A stretch of 64,000 nucleotides of DNA, taken from Evansella cellulosilytica DSM 2522 (GTDB lineage Bacteria; Bacillota; Bacilli; Bacillales; Salisediminibacteriaceae). Of this stretch, positions 46,389 to 54,610 are shown piece after piece (the first letter of the stretch is position 1; the number at the start of each line of letters is the position of its first letter). The notes below the pieces were generated by a model. That model worked only from the letters and a program-made list of their open reading frames with translations, ran no database searches and was not told the DNA's origin. The translations under genes were made by a program, and so were the position numbers. The stretch is from assembly GCF_000177235.2 (NCBI RefSeq), contig NC_014829.1, positions 620,001-684,000 on the forward strand, written 5' to 3'.

Positions 46389-46448
46389 TTATATGTTGTA
46401 AAATTAGATATGAATTGACTTATACACAAATGAAAAGAGGAGAAGTGT

Positions 46449-47069
46449 ATGAACCTAGTATGGAAAGGAATTTATAAAAGTGTTGACCAACTTCCGAAAG
46501 GAGATTTACCTGAACGAGCGGTGAAATTTAAGGAACCTGATAATTTGGTGCAATTAAACATAATCGCTTCATTATTTGTTATACCTGTTTTAATACTCAT
46601 TGCTATTGCAGTTTTTCTTAAATTTGTAATAGCGGGAGGAGAAGTTACTTTTACGGTCTTTAATCTTTGGGGATTTCTTTTAGCCTTTTTAATGATATTG
46701 CCTCATGAAATGCTGCACGCAATGCTATTTCCAAAAGGTAAAGAGGTAGAGTTATGGGTAAGTCCAAAAGCGATGGCGGCATTTGTCGTATGTACGGCTC
46801 CCATATCAAAAGGGAGATTTATTTTCCTGAGTCTATTACCTAATATAGTATTTGGTTTTATTCCATTAGTAGTGTGGATAGTTCTTCCTGTAGGAGGCGC
46901 AATAGAAAATATATTATTTTCATTTGCAACATTAAGCTTATTATTTGGGGTCGGGGATTATTTAAATGTTTTCAATGCAGCACGCCAAATGCCAAATGGA
47001 GCACTCACACAATTGTCCGGAATGAATTCTTATTGGTTTATGCCTGAAGAAGAACAAAAAGCACAGTAA
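46449..47069 (+). CDS. DUF3267 zincin-like membrane protein
   Basis: A 206-residue protein with about four membrane helices and an HExxH motif in LPHEMLHAMLFPKG, typical of DUF3267 (putative metalloprotease-like membrane proteins). A further family feature is the end FNAARQMPNGALTQLSGMNSYWF. Proteolytic activity has not been shown for this family to my knowledge. AGAGGAG precedes the ATG. Monocistronic. Confidence 0.82.
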   Translation: MNLVWKGIYKSVDQLPKGDLPERAVKFKEPDNLVQLNIIASLFVIPVLILIAIAVFLKFVIAGGEVTFTVFNLWGFLLAFLMILPHEMLHAMLFPKGKEVELWVSPKAMAAFVVCTAPISKGRFIFLSLLPNIVFGFIPLVVWIVLPVGGAIENILFSFATLSLLFGVGDYLNVFNAARQMPNGALTQLSGMNSYWFMPEEEQKAQ

Positions 47070-47147
47070 GGAAAAAATAATTATTCATACATAGCATGAA
47101 GCGGTTCTTCATCTTTTGATTGATAAAGAAAAAGAACCGTATTTGGA

Positions 47148-47331
47148 GGGCACTGAAAAAGTGGTGTTCTTTCACTTTTCCAGTGTCCCCAAGCAATGTG
47201 CGTAGCCGTCGCAATCTTTTAAAAGCCTGATAGGAGTGGGTTTATCCTATAAGGCGCGCGACGAACGTAGCCATTGCAACACAAATAAAAGGCACTGAAA
47301 AAGTGGTGTTCTTTCACTTATCCAGTGTCCT
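47148..47331 (+). repeat. Dispersed palindromic element flanked by two CACTGAAAAAG hairpins
   Basis: The 85-base core (47193-47277) matches the copy at 38999 at most positions, including GCAATGTGCGTAGCCGTCGC and the inner GCCTGATAGGA stem. A hairpin (GGGCACTGAAAAAGTG...CACTTTTCCAGTGTCC) lies before it and a near-identical hairpin after it (47291-47331). It occupies most of the 470-base gap between DUF3267 and the GyrI-like gene. Confidence 0.88.
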
Positions 47332-47538
47332 CCCGTTTTTGTGTTTTCTTAAGTCTAAAACTATGTCTATCTTCCCGTGTAATGATTATTTATAGCCATA
47401 ATTCCTCCGCCAAATCTCCTATTTAAGTCATCTTACTATATATACACTTGCTATTAGAAAAGTAATAAATTAACATGAGAATATACGTTCGATTCGTGTT
47501 TTGCCTTATATGAAAATTTTATAAAGGAGAGTTAAACA

Positions 47539-48030
47539 ATGGAAAAATATAAAGTCGTGAAGATACCTGCTTACCGTGCAATAGGATTAAAGTGGGAAGG
47601 GTCTTGGTCTGAAATAAGTGGGTTAAAAGAGGTAATTCAAGAGGCTGGCGATCGGCGGGAAGAATTAAGTCATATCGTTGCCCCCGTTGTTCAGTTAGGG
47701 CTATCCTATCACACTAGACAAGACGGATTTACCCATTATTCAGCTTATGAGGTTACGAGAGAGCAAGAAGTACCAGATGGAATGATAGAAATCGATATTC
47801 CAGAAATGACATACTTAGTTACGAATCATAAAAAAGGCGGAAATATCGGAAAAACATATGACGATATCGCTCAATATTTAAAGGAAAGTAATTATGAACC
47901 ATATCGAGACGAAACAGTTCCATTTGAAAACTTACCAATTAAACATGAAAAGTATCCACTCGATAGGGATTTAGACGATCCCCATTTTGAGATTTTGATT
48001 CCTATAGAAAAGAAAGAGAAGGATATGTAA
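47539..48030 (+). CDS. GyrI-like / AraC effector-binding domain protein
   Basis: A 163-residue stand-alone small-molecule-binding domain: KYKVVKIPAYRAIGLKWEGSW at the start, then QLGLSYHTR and EIDIPEMTYLVTNHKKG, ending with FEILIPIEKK. The SHS2-type fold binds hydrophobic cations in relatives and sometimes inhibits gyrase or acts as an effector sensor. No DNA-binding domain is present. AAAGGAGAG precedes the ATG. Confidence 0.82.
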   Translation: MEKYKVVKIPAYRAIGLKWEGSWSEISGLKEVIQEAGDRREELSHIVAPVVQLGLSYHTRQDGFTHYSAYEVTREQEVPDGMIEIDIPEMTYLVTNHKKGGNIGKTYDDIAQYLKESNYEPYRDETVPFENLPIKHEKYPLDRDLDDPHFEILIPIEKKEKDM

Positions 48031-48252
48031 TACGTGTGACCGTAAAAAAAGCTAGAATATTTATGTTTAACGGTGTAATATATTCTAAATATCATTTTTA
48101 CAAGTTGATGAATGCAAGGGGGAAGGATCCATCCACAGAGAGGAAGAAAGGATACTTGTTCTACTCTCGCTAGATAAAGAAGGATTAATGCTTTCAAAGA
48201 AACGAAGCCTTTAAGTTTTTTGAATATTACAACGAATAGAGGTTGATGAAAG

Positions 48253-48942
48253 TTGACAATGGATGCGAAAAACCTTCCAATGAATGAATTACCTGTGAAA
48301 GAACCGACAATTTTTGATCATGTAGGGAATAAAATAATCACAGACGATCGAAAAATTGACATTATTGCCAGAATTAAAGAGCCACTAATCGTCCTTCTCG
48401 GTAATGTGTTAAGCGAAGAAGAGTGTGATCAACTCATAAGCTTGTCAAAGGATAGAATTGAGCGATCTAAAATTAGTAATAAAAGTGTTCATGACTTGAG
48501 AACGAGTAGTAGCATGTTCTTCGATGATGCAGAAAATGATGTTGTGTCGACAGTCGAAAAAAGAGTTTCACAAATTATGAAAATTCCAGTAGACCACGGA
48601 GAGGGAATCCAAATTTTAAATTATGCAATTGGGCAGGAGTATAAGGCACACTACGATTATTTTTCGTCAGGTAATAGTAAAGTCAATAACCCAAGAATTA
48701 GTACACTTGTGATGTACTTAAATGATGTAGAAGCTGGTGGAGAAACATACTTTCCAAAGCTGAATTTTTATGTTGCACCGAAAAAAGGGATGGCTGTATA
48801 TTTCGAATACTTCTACAATGACACAACTTTAAACGAGCTAACATTACATGGGGGAGCACCAGTTGTTATTGGAGATAAATGGGCAGCAACACAGTGGATG
48901 AGAAGAAAGGCAACTAGCAATGTTTCAAGTTTTACTATATAA
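48253..48942 (+). CDS. 2-oxoglutarate/Fe(II) oxygenase, prolyl 4-hydroxylase-like
   Basis: A 229-residue oxygenase with the jelly-roll motif set: HYDYF (iron His and Asp), RISTLVMYLNDVEAGGETYFP, then LHGGAPVVIGDKWAATQW (second His, 2-oxoglutarate Lys). It is related to the bacterial P4H of B. anthracis, which hydroxylates proline residues. The TTG at 48253 lies 9 bases after GAGGT; ATG 48259 is an alternative. The substrate is unknown; collagen-like proteins are not seen nearby. Confidence 0.88.
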   Translation: MTMDAKNLPMNELPVKEPTIFDHVGNKIITDDRKIDIIARIKEPLIVLLGNVLSEEECDQLISLSKDRIERSKISNKSVHDLRTSSSMFFDDAENDVVSTVEKRVSQIMKIPVDHGEGIQILNYAIGQEYKAHYDYFSSGNSKVNNPRISTLVMYLNDVEAGGETYFPKLNFYVAPKKGMAVYFEYFYNDTTLNELTLHGGAPVVIGDKWAATQWMRRKATSNVSSFTI

Positions 48943-49094
48943 AACTATTTTTTTAAGAGTATGACTTAACAGGTGGAATTTTTACCTTTTGAGTTATACT
49001 CCTTATTTGTATAAAAAACGTGCAACTTAAATTGCTGAAAAATCGTATGTAATAGTATTCAAGTAGGTTGCAAAGGAAAGAGGCTGTTGTCATT

Positions 49095-49223
49095 GTGAAA
49101 AATATTATTCATTACAGCATCACTAAAAAGCCTTTACAAATCATCATTTTAACTTTGCTTGGAGTAGCACTATTTTTTTACATGAATCATTTTTTAACTC
49201 GGGAGTTTTTCAATAGACTATAA
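49095..49223 (+). CDS. Possible 42-residue single-helix membrane protein
   Basis: A GTG-started frame encodes a basic N-terminus (KNIIHYSITKKP), one membrane helix (LQIIILTLLGVALFFYM) and a short tail. GAGG lies about 12 bases upstream, which is far. The helix/charge layout looks real, but the length and ribosome site leave doubt. Confidence 0.35.
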   Translation: MKNIIHYSITKKPLQIIILTLLGVALFFYMNHFLTREFFNRL

Positions 49224-49666
49224 GTTTCCATTATTGTTTTTTACAGCGAAACACATGTTAAGTGTTAGGAATCCTGAAAGGACTGACCTTTATATTTTCA
49301 TGCAACGAATATCATGGGGTGTGTTCCTGAATATCGGATGCATTCTATTAATTGCGGCTATTCTATAAGTTTCAGTGGGTGCGTTCTCATATAGGACTAC
49401 TCCCATTTCTTTGTCTACCATTCTAATCTTCATATAAGGGGGAACAAAAACACCACCTTTTGACCTAAATTGTCGGGGAAATATAGGCATTAACTCCCTT
49501 AATATGAGTAGGTCTTTTCGTTTTAACCATCAGTTCACTTCAATCAATCGCATACGTTTCCATCGTGCTCTTCTAATATCCATATTTCTTTTCTATCATT
49601 TATGTAATTCGTACCGTAAGCTTTTATAATTTTTCATTTTTTTACTTTTATTTTTGGGGGTGATTT

Positions 49667-49707
49667 ATTAGAATATATTTTTAATTCTAATAACTAGTTG
49701 TTATACT
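49667..49707 (+). promoter_or_regulatory. ilvD promoter with inverted repeat
   Basis: ATTAGAAT and ATTCTAAT (49667-49691, 9 bases apart) overlap the expected -35 position of an extended -10 box TGTTATACT (49699-49707), 32 bases before the ilvD ATG. A repressor site is likely; no T-box is visible. Confidence 0.5.
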
Positions 49708-49739
49708 TATGAAATAAATAATAGAGAGGAGAGTTAATT

Positions 49740-51407
49740 ATGGCAAACCATTCAAAAAGCCGCAGTAATGTTTTTAATGATATTAACAAGGCTCCAAATC
49801 GTGCAATGATACGTGCGATGGGCATAACCGACGAAGATTTCGAAAAACCTTTTATAGGAGTTGCTAGTACGTGGAGTGAGGTAACACCATGTAATATGCA
49901 TATTGATGAATTAGCTAGGAAAGCGAAACAGGGAGCTAAAGAAGGTGGAGGGACGCCGTTCATCTTTAATACAATTACCGTCTCCGATGGTATTTCGATG
50001 GGAACAGAGGGGATGCGTTTTTCGTTACCTAGTAGAGAAGTGATTGCTGATTCTATAGAAACAGTCGTTGGAGCCCAAAACTACGATGGTGTTGTAGCTA
50101 TCGGTGGCTGTGATAAAAACATGCCTGGCTGTATGATAGCAATTGGCCGCCTAAATCTGCCATCTGTGTTCGTTTATGGCGGGACGATTCGTCCAGGCAA
50201 AAATGATGGAGAGGACATTGATATTGTTTCTGCCTTCGAAGCAGTAGGGAAATACAACAATGGAGATATAGATAGTGACGGGTTAAACAAGATTGAATGT
50301 AATGCATGTCCAGGTGCAGGGGCATGTGGTGGTATGTATACTGCTAATACAATGGCATCAGCTATCGAAGCAATGGGGATGAGTTTACCGGGGAGTTCAT
50401 CAAATCCAGCAGAATCCCCTGAAAAAATGGAAGATTGTATTGAGGCAGGAAAAGCAGTTTTAAATCTTGCGAATCAAGGGATACTTCCAAAGGATATTAT
50501 GACTAAAAAAGCATTTGAAAATGCGATCACTGTTGTCATGGCATTGGGGGGATCAACAAATGCTGTACTTCATTTATTAGCATTAGCTCATACTGTTGAT
50601 GTCGAACTCGATTTAGATGACTTTGAACGAATTCGTCAGCGTGTCCCTCATATTGCCGATTTAAAACCAAGTGGCAAATATGTTATGGAAGAATTATCAA
50701 AGGTTGGTGGGGTACCTGCTGTAATGAAACTGCTTCTTGAAAAAGGGCTACTTCACGGTGAATGCTTAACTGTTACCGGTAAGACGGTTGCTGAGAATCT
50801 TGCTGAGGTTGATCATTTAAAAGAAGGACAAAACATTGTTTCTTTTGAAAAACCGAAACGAGAAAATGGTCCCCTAGTAATATTAAAGGGAAATCTTGCT
50901 CCAGAAGGTGCAGTAGCAAAAATGTCAGGGTTAAAAATAAAAAATATCACTGGACCAGCCCGTGTGTTTGATTCTGAGAAAGAAGCAACCGAAGCTGTGT
51001 TAAATAATAAAATTAACGCTGGAGATGTAATTGTTATTCGTTATGTTGGTCCAAAAGGTGGACCTGGCATGGCTGAAATGTTATCTATTACAGCTATTGT
51101 TGTCGGGAAGGGGCTTGGAGAAAAGGTTGGTTTAATCACAGATGGCCGTTTTTCCGGAGGTACTCATGGGCTTGTAGTAGGACACATTTCTCCAGAAGCA
51201 CAAGTAGGTGGGCCGATTGCATTAATTACAGAGGGAGACTTAATTACAATTGATAGTGAGACACAGGAGTTGACTGTTAATATTACAGAAGAGGAATTTG
51301 CTGAAAGACTAAAGGATTGGACAGCACCAGAGCAAAATATACGCGGAACATTAAAGAAATATGCTCGTTTAGTATCTTCAGCATCCAAAGGAGCAATTAC
51401 AGATTAA
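49740..51407 (+). CDS. ilvD: Dihydroxy-acid dehydratase
   Basis: A 555-residue Fe-S enzyme converting 2,3-dihydroxy-3-methylbutanoate (and the isoleucine analogue) to the 2-oxo acid in branched-chain amino acid synthesis. Cluster and active-site motifs: [41 protein letters not shown] and [16 protein letters not shown]. Length is normal. GAGAGGAGAG precedes the ATG. It is separate from other ilv genes and ends at a strong terminator, so it is a single-gene unit. Confidence 0.96.
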   Translation: MANHSKSRSNVFNDINKAPNRAMIRAMGITDEDFEKPFIGVASTWSEVTPCNMHIDELARKAKQGAKEGGGTPFIFNTITVSDGISMGTEGMRFSLPSREVIADSIETVVGAQNYDGVVAIGGCDKNMPGCMIAIGRLNLPSVFVYGGTIRPGKNDGEDIDIVSAFEAVGKYNNGDIDSDGLNKIECNACPGAGACGGMYTANTMASAIEAMGMSLPGSSSNPAESPEKMEDCIEAGKAVLNLANQGILPKDIMTKKAFENAITVVMALGGSTNAVLHLLALAHTVDVELDLDDFERIRQRVPHIADLKPSGKYVMEELSKVGGVPAVMKLLLEKGLLHGECLTVTGKTVAENLAEVDHLKEGQNIVSFEKPKRENGPLVILKGNLAPEGAVAKMSGLKIKNITGPARVFDSEKEATEAVLNNKINAGDVIVIRYVGPKGGPGMAEMLSITAIVVGKGLGEKVGLITDGRFSGGTHGLVVGHISPEAQVGGPIALITEGDLITIDSETQELTVNITEEEFAERLKDWTAPEQNIRGTLKKYARLVSSASKGAITD

Positions 51408-51482
51408 AAATAGAGGGGATGCCAGAGGTTGATTGTTGAGGTTACTGAAAAAGTAAAGAGCAACTTTTTCGCCGAAATTTCC

Positions 51483-51522
51483 GGGACTGGAAATAGTAAA
51501 TATACTATTTCCAGTCCCCTTT
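51483..51522 (+). terminator. Terminator after ilvD
   Basis: A perfect 16-bp stem (GGGACTGGAAATAGTA) with a 4-base loop, followed by CTTTT. Just upstream (51437-51472) is another degenerate ACTGAAAAAGT/ACTTTTTC pair of the dispersed hairpin family. Confidence 0.8.
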
Positions 51523-51554
51523 TAAACATGTAGGATATCCTCAAAAAAGTAAGC

Positions 51555-52106
51555 TTAATAACGATGGTTTTCGGCAGCCATTGCAATGGCTTTCGTTTCA
51601 TGTACGGTACCAAATGGATGCTCTGGTGGAGCATAGATCGAGTATAGTTTTAGTGGCTGATGACCTGTATTGATAAGGTTGTGCCACTTTCCAGCTGGTA
51701 CAAATATCGCATAATCCTTATACGCTTGCTGTTGGAAATTTAGGTACTCTTTTCTATCGCCCATTTGCACTAATCCTTGCCCCTCTTCGATTCGAAGGAA
51801 CTGATCAAGGTGAGGATGAACCTCCAAGCCGATGTCTTCACCTACGTCGATACTCATCAAAGTTAATTGCAAATGTTTACCTGTCCATAAAGCTGTCCGG
51901 AAATTTTGATTATTCTTCGTGACTGTCTCCATATCAACTACAAAAGGGTTTGATCCGTAATCAACAAGATTCGTGTCTCGGTATTTAGGATTAATACTCC
52001 TATAGTTAGGATTGTTAAGCCATGTGTCATAGCCTCCGTTGCTATAGTTCCACTGAGTGTTCACCGCATTAGGCCAATGGGATGGTCGGTATGGTGGATA
52101 ATACAT
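51555..52106 (-). CDS. Cupin domain protein with Tyr/Pro/Asn-rich N-terminus
   Basis: A 183-residue protein. The N-terminal 60 residues are rich in Tyr, Pro, Asn and Trp (MYYPPYRPSHWPNAVNTQWN), like spore coat proteins, and a cupin barrel follows with metal motif HPHLDQFLRIEEGQG and second His in VPAGKWHNLINTG. Relatives are annotated as mannose-6-phosphate isomerase-like cupins. ATG 52106 with GAGAGGAG is preferred over the ATG at 52130. Coat localisation is inference. Confidence 0.8.
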   Translation of the reverse strand: MYYPPYRPSHWPNAVNTQWNYSNGGYDTWLNNPNYRSINPKYRDTNLVDYGSNPFVVDMETVTKNNQNFRTALWTGKHLQLTLMSIDVGEDIGLEVHPHLDQFLRIEEGQGLVQMGDRKEYLNFQQQAYKDYAIFVPAGKWHNLINTGHQPLKLYSIYAPPEHPFGTVHETKAIAMAAENHRY

Positions 52107-52272
52107 TTTCTTCTCCTCTCGAAAGTCCATTTTCCTTTTATCCTATGCAGATGTCTATTTATAAGTAAGTAAAAAAATAAAAATGGGCGAGAGGTTTATG
52201 CTGGTCAAATGATGTATATTAAGTCATGTAAGTTAATAAAGGGATGGTTTGATAGGTAAAAAGTATGCAAAG

Positions 52273-52456
52273 GAGAACCGTCCCTATTAGCCTAATTAAA
52301 GTGTTTTTCCAGTTGGTTTCCAAATCGCGTGAAACTCGTGTTAAATCGCACATAACTCGATCAAAATCGTTTGTAACTTGAAAGGAATCGCACATAACTT
52401 TGACCAAATCATGCAAAACTATCAAACTGGCGAGTGAGAACCGTCCCTGTTAGCCT
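52273..52456. repeat. Five 21-bp tandem repeats between two 21-bp direct repeats
   Basis: Units begin at 52321, 52342, 52363, 52384 and 52405 and share AATCGC....AACT. The block is framed by nearly identical flanks starting GAGAACCGTCCCT (52273-52293 and 52436-52456, one difference). A minus-strand frame through the block gives 7-residue repeats (CDLTRVS-like) because 21 is a multiple of three; I treat that frame as a by-product. Similar GGGACGGTTCTC segments are common in Firmicute intergenic DNA. Confidence 0.8.
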
Positions 52457-52459
52457 CTG

Positions 52460-52717
52460 TTAGCCTTCTTGCTTTTTTTTCATCAGTTCCACTTCTACAT
52501 GGTACACATTCCTATATTTATTTTTTACAGTAAGTACTTTTCCTTTACGGCCTTTTAGCTTAATTCCTTCCTCTTCCTGAGGTACAACATCTCTAATTTG
52601 ACTTAACAAAAGGTCATTGTCTTCAAAAAATATAACATGATTCATCGTATCACCCATTTCTTTTAAGCTTTGATTATTCTCTGTATGAAATATATGATGA
52701 ATGTCATCATTCATCAC
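52460..52717 (-). CDS. Hypothetical 85-residue protein
   Basis: A small soluble protein: acidic N-terminal half (MNDDIHHIFHTENNQSLKEMG), VPQEEEGIKLKGRKGKVLTVKNKYRNVYHVEVELMKKK at the end. The C-terminal half reads like a small beta-barrel or SH3-like segment. No family recognised. The ribosome site is weak. Codon use looks like its neighbours. Confidence 0.5.
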   Translation of the reverse strand: MMNDDIHHIFHTENNQSLKEMGDTMNHVIFFEDNDLLLSQIRDVVPQEEEGIKLKGRKGKVLTVKNKYRNVYHVEVELMKKKQEG

Positions 52718-52816
52718 TAACTTTTTTACTTAGGGACTCATCATTTAACCAGATATTTTATCACTACATTTTTAGTGTTAAAATAAACATGTTATTAACT
52801 GATGAAGGAGCATACT

Positions 52817-53467
52817 ATGGAAATTATTAGGAAATTAAAGCTAGATAAATATAGTAATATGGCTGTGTTAAATGAACCAGAGGATTATCGCGTATTTGCT
52901 GATTATCCAAATACTTTGACGAAGGAACACGACGCTATATTTGTTTTTGTTGAAACAATAGAGGAAATGATGGAAAACATAGATCATATAATAAAAGAAA
53001 ATAAGCTGTCCGAAAAAGGGTATATTTATATTGCATATCCGAAAAAAGGAAATAAAAGATATCAAACCTTTGTACACAGAGACGAGATTTTTCCTAAGTT
53101 GAAGGTTGGAGAAGATGGTTATGTTGGCAATAGCGATGTAAAGTTTTCACGTATGGTTAGTATGGATGATGTATTCACTGTTGTTGGGTTAAAACGTGAA
53201 AAAAAGAAAGTACAAAAATCAATTCCATCAAGCCAATGTGTTGCAGATTACGAAGGAATGGTGAAGGATGTTGAGGAATTGCTTCAAAATAATAAAGACG
53301 AATTTGATTTTTATCAAAAGCTAACACCAGGATACAAGAAAGATTGGGCGCGATTTATATTTTCTGCTAAGCAGCAAAAAACAAGAGATAAGCGAAAAGA
53401 GCAAATGATTGAGGTGCTTTCACAAGGGTATAAAACAATGGACTTGTACCGTCAAAAGAAGAAATGA
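52817..53467 (+). CDS. YdeI/OmpD-associated family protein
   Basis: A 216-residue cytoplasmic protein. The N-terminal half resembles DUF3052-like or small alpha/beta domains; the C-terminal part has the family end LTPGYKKDWARFIFSAKQQKTRDKRKEQM and GYKTMDLYR. Function is unknown; relatives are linked to stress responses. The ATG at 52817 has AAGGAG 6 bases upstream, so the upstream ATG at 52802 is rejected. Confidence 0.78.
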   Translation: MEIIRKLKLDKYSNMAVLNEPEDYRVFADYPNTLTKEHDAIFVFVETIEEMMENIDHIIKENKLSEKGYIYIAYPKKGNKRYQTFVHRDEIFPKLKVGEDGYVGNSDVKFSRMVSMDDVFTVVGLKREKKKVQKSIPSSQCVADYEGMVKDVEELLQNNKDEFDFYQKLTPGYKKDWARFIFSAKQQKTRDKRKEQMIEVLSQGYKTMDLYRQKKK

Positions 53468-53585
53468 CTATAGGAGGTGAAGGATACTTCTCGTGGATAT
53501 TTCAGAAGCATGGTATTCTTCAAAAATTGAAGAGGAGGATGGCTTTTAAGACATCCTCCCTTCGTTTATAGGTAAAAAACAAAGA

Positions 53586-53627
53586 AAAAATAAAAACGAG
53601 CTTCACTAAGCTCGTTTTTATTTTTTC
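53586..53627. terminator. Bidirectional terminator
   Basis: AAAAACGAGCTT pairs with AGCTCGTTTTT, with A-run left and T-run right. It serves the YdeI-like gene and the convergent DoxX gene. A GGAGGATG/CATCCTCC hairpin lies just before it. Confidence 0.9.
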
Positions 53628-53653
53628 TTATGAGTTTGATTTATGTCGTGTAT

Positions 53654-54157
53654 CTATGCTGCATTCGTTACTGTTTTATCAAGTTTCCCTCTGAATATTA
53701 CAGAGCGAAGGTAAGGGATAACCCAACGGTCTCCACCGAATTTACCTGCATTGTAGCCAGCAGCTAAGATGAAGATTGTAATAAGGATCATCCATGGGTT
53801 AGTAGACACTGTACCTGCAAACATAAATGCGAAGTTCATGACGATACCGAAGAACGCTGCCGCTGTTGTTAATACACCTAATATTAATCCTAATCCTACA
53901 AGAAGCTCTCCCCAAGCGACCATAAAGCTAAATGTTCCTGCAAATGGAAGTGCAAAATTCTCAATGAAGGCATGGTACGTTGGGTAAGTAGCTGCAACAG
54001 TTTCATTAGCAACAACACCGTTTAAATATCCGCCTGCATCAAATCCACCTGTTACTTTTCCCCATCCTGCTGTTAACCAAGACCATCCTAAGTAAAGACG
54101 TAAAACTGTTAAAAGACCAGCTGCAATTTTGTTGTTTCGTAAAAAATCCATAAACAT
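53654..54157 (-). CDS. DoxX family membrane protein, copy 1
   Basis: A 167-residue membrane protein with about four helices: LLTVLRLYLGWSWLTAGWGK, a loop, FMVAWGELLVGLGLILGVLT, and MILITIFILAAGYNAGKFGG. DoxX proteins are linked to quinone or thiosulfate redox chemistry and oxidative stress. It differs from the copy at 58572 at 7 of 167 residues. GGGGAGG lies 8 bases before the ATG. The upstream region carries two TGTGA-N6-TCACA boxes and a palindrome. Confidence 0.88.
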   Translation of the reverse strand: MFMDFLRNNKIAAGLLTVLRLYLGWSWLTAGWGKVTGGFDAGGYLNGVVANETVAATYPTYHAFIENFALPFAGTFSFMVAWGELLVGLGLILGVLTTAAAFFGIVMNFAFMFAGTVSTNPWMILITIFILAAGYNAGKFGGDRWVIPYLRSVIFRGKLDKTVTNAA

Positions 54158-54274
54158 GAATAATTCCTCCCCTAAAGGTTTTTATTTTATTTTTCGAAGA
54201 TCGTCTGTGATCTGTTCTTCTAATAAGTTAATAATAATAGCTTTTGTTAAGGTGATTGACTTTGCGTCGCTCTT

Positions 54275-54395
54275 GTTAGTGACCACTAACTATCTTCACT
54301 TGTAGTATATAACGGATAAAGGTGTGATGAACGTCACACTTATGAACGTTATGTTGCAAACTAGTGACGAAAATGTGAATGTGATTATTTTCACA
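54275..54395 (-). promoter_or_regulatory. Regulatory region of DoxX copy 1 (two Fnr/Rex-type boxes, one palindrome)
   Basis: Two perfect TGTGA-N6-TCACA boxes lie at 54323-54338 and 54380-54395. A TATACT -10 box (54309-54304, minus strand) follows the nearer one. GTTAGTGACCACTAAC (54275-54290), a 16-bp palindrome, lies just after the expected start site, where a repressor would act. Fnr and Rex both bind such TGTGA/TCACA boxes, so the factor is undecided. Confidence 0.7.
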
Positions 54396-54463
54396 AGGGA
54401 GAGGAGACGATTGAGAGGATAACTCGAAAGGCCGAATTTTTGCCTTCTGAATCATCCTCTAAA

Positions 54464-54545
54464 CAATGTGCGGAACCGACGTAATCTCTAAGAGCCATTA
54501 TAAGTGGATTTCTTATAATGGACGCGCGGCGAATGGGGTCGTTGC
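54464..54545 (+). repeat. Dispersed palindromic element, diverged copy
   Basis: About 82 bases from CAATGTGCGGAACCGACG to GGCGAATGGGGTCGTTGC, with an inner CCATTATAAG/CTTATAATGG stem. It keeps the end sequences and layout of the copies at 38999 and 47193. A GAGGAT/ATCCTC hairpin lies on its left. A 65-codon minus-strand frame through it is not a gene. Confidence 0.7.
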
Positions 54546-54610
54546 CAGAAACTGAAATAGCTTTTTCAACAGCCTCTTTCCACTTCAAAATTGCCTTAAT
54601 AATGGAGTAA

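Larger units (their letters stand above)
48943..49739. other. Long gap before ilvD
   Basis: About 800 bases. It holds one credible small membrane ORF (49095-49223, listed separately) and the ilvD promoter. A 66-codon minus-strand frame (49290-49490) has GGGAG before its ATG but too close (3 bases), no family match, and is not called. The rest shows no repeats or clear structure. Confidence 0.4.

Noticed and set aside
49290-49490. 66-codon minus-strand frame before ilvD
   Set aside because: The GGGAG is only 3 bases from the ATG and no family is recognised; possible, but too weak to call.
52219-52425. 68-codon minus-strand frame with 7-residue repeats
   Set aside because: It is produced by the 21-bp tandem repeat (a multiple of three); no ribosome site, and the residues vary without a protein-like pattern.
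54391-54588. 65-codon minus-strand frame near the DoxX upstream region
   Set aside because: It lies inside a copy of the dispersed palindromic element and overlaps an Fnr/Rex-type box; no ribosome site and no family.
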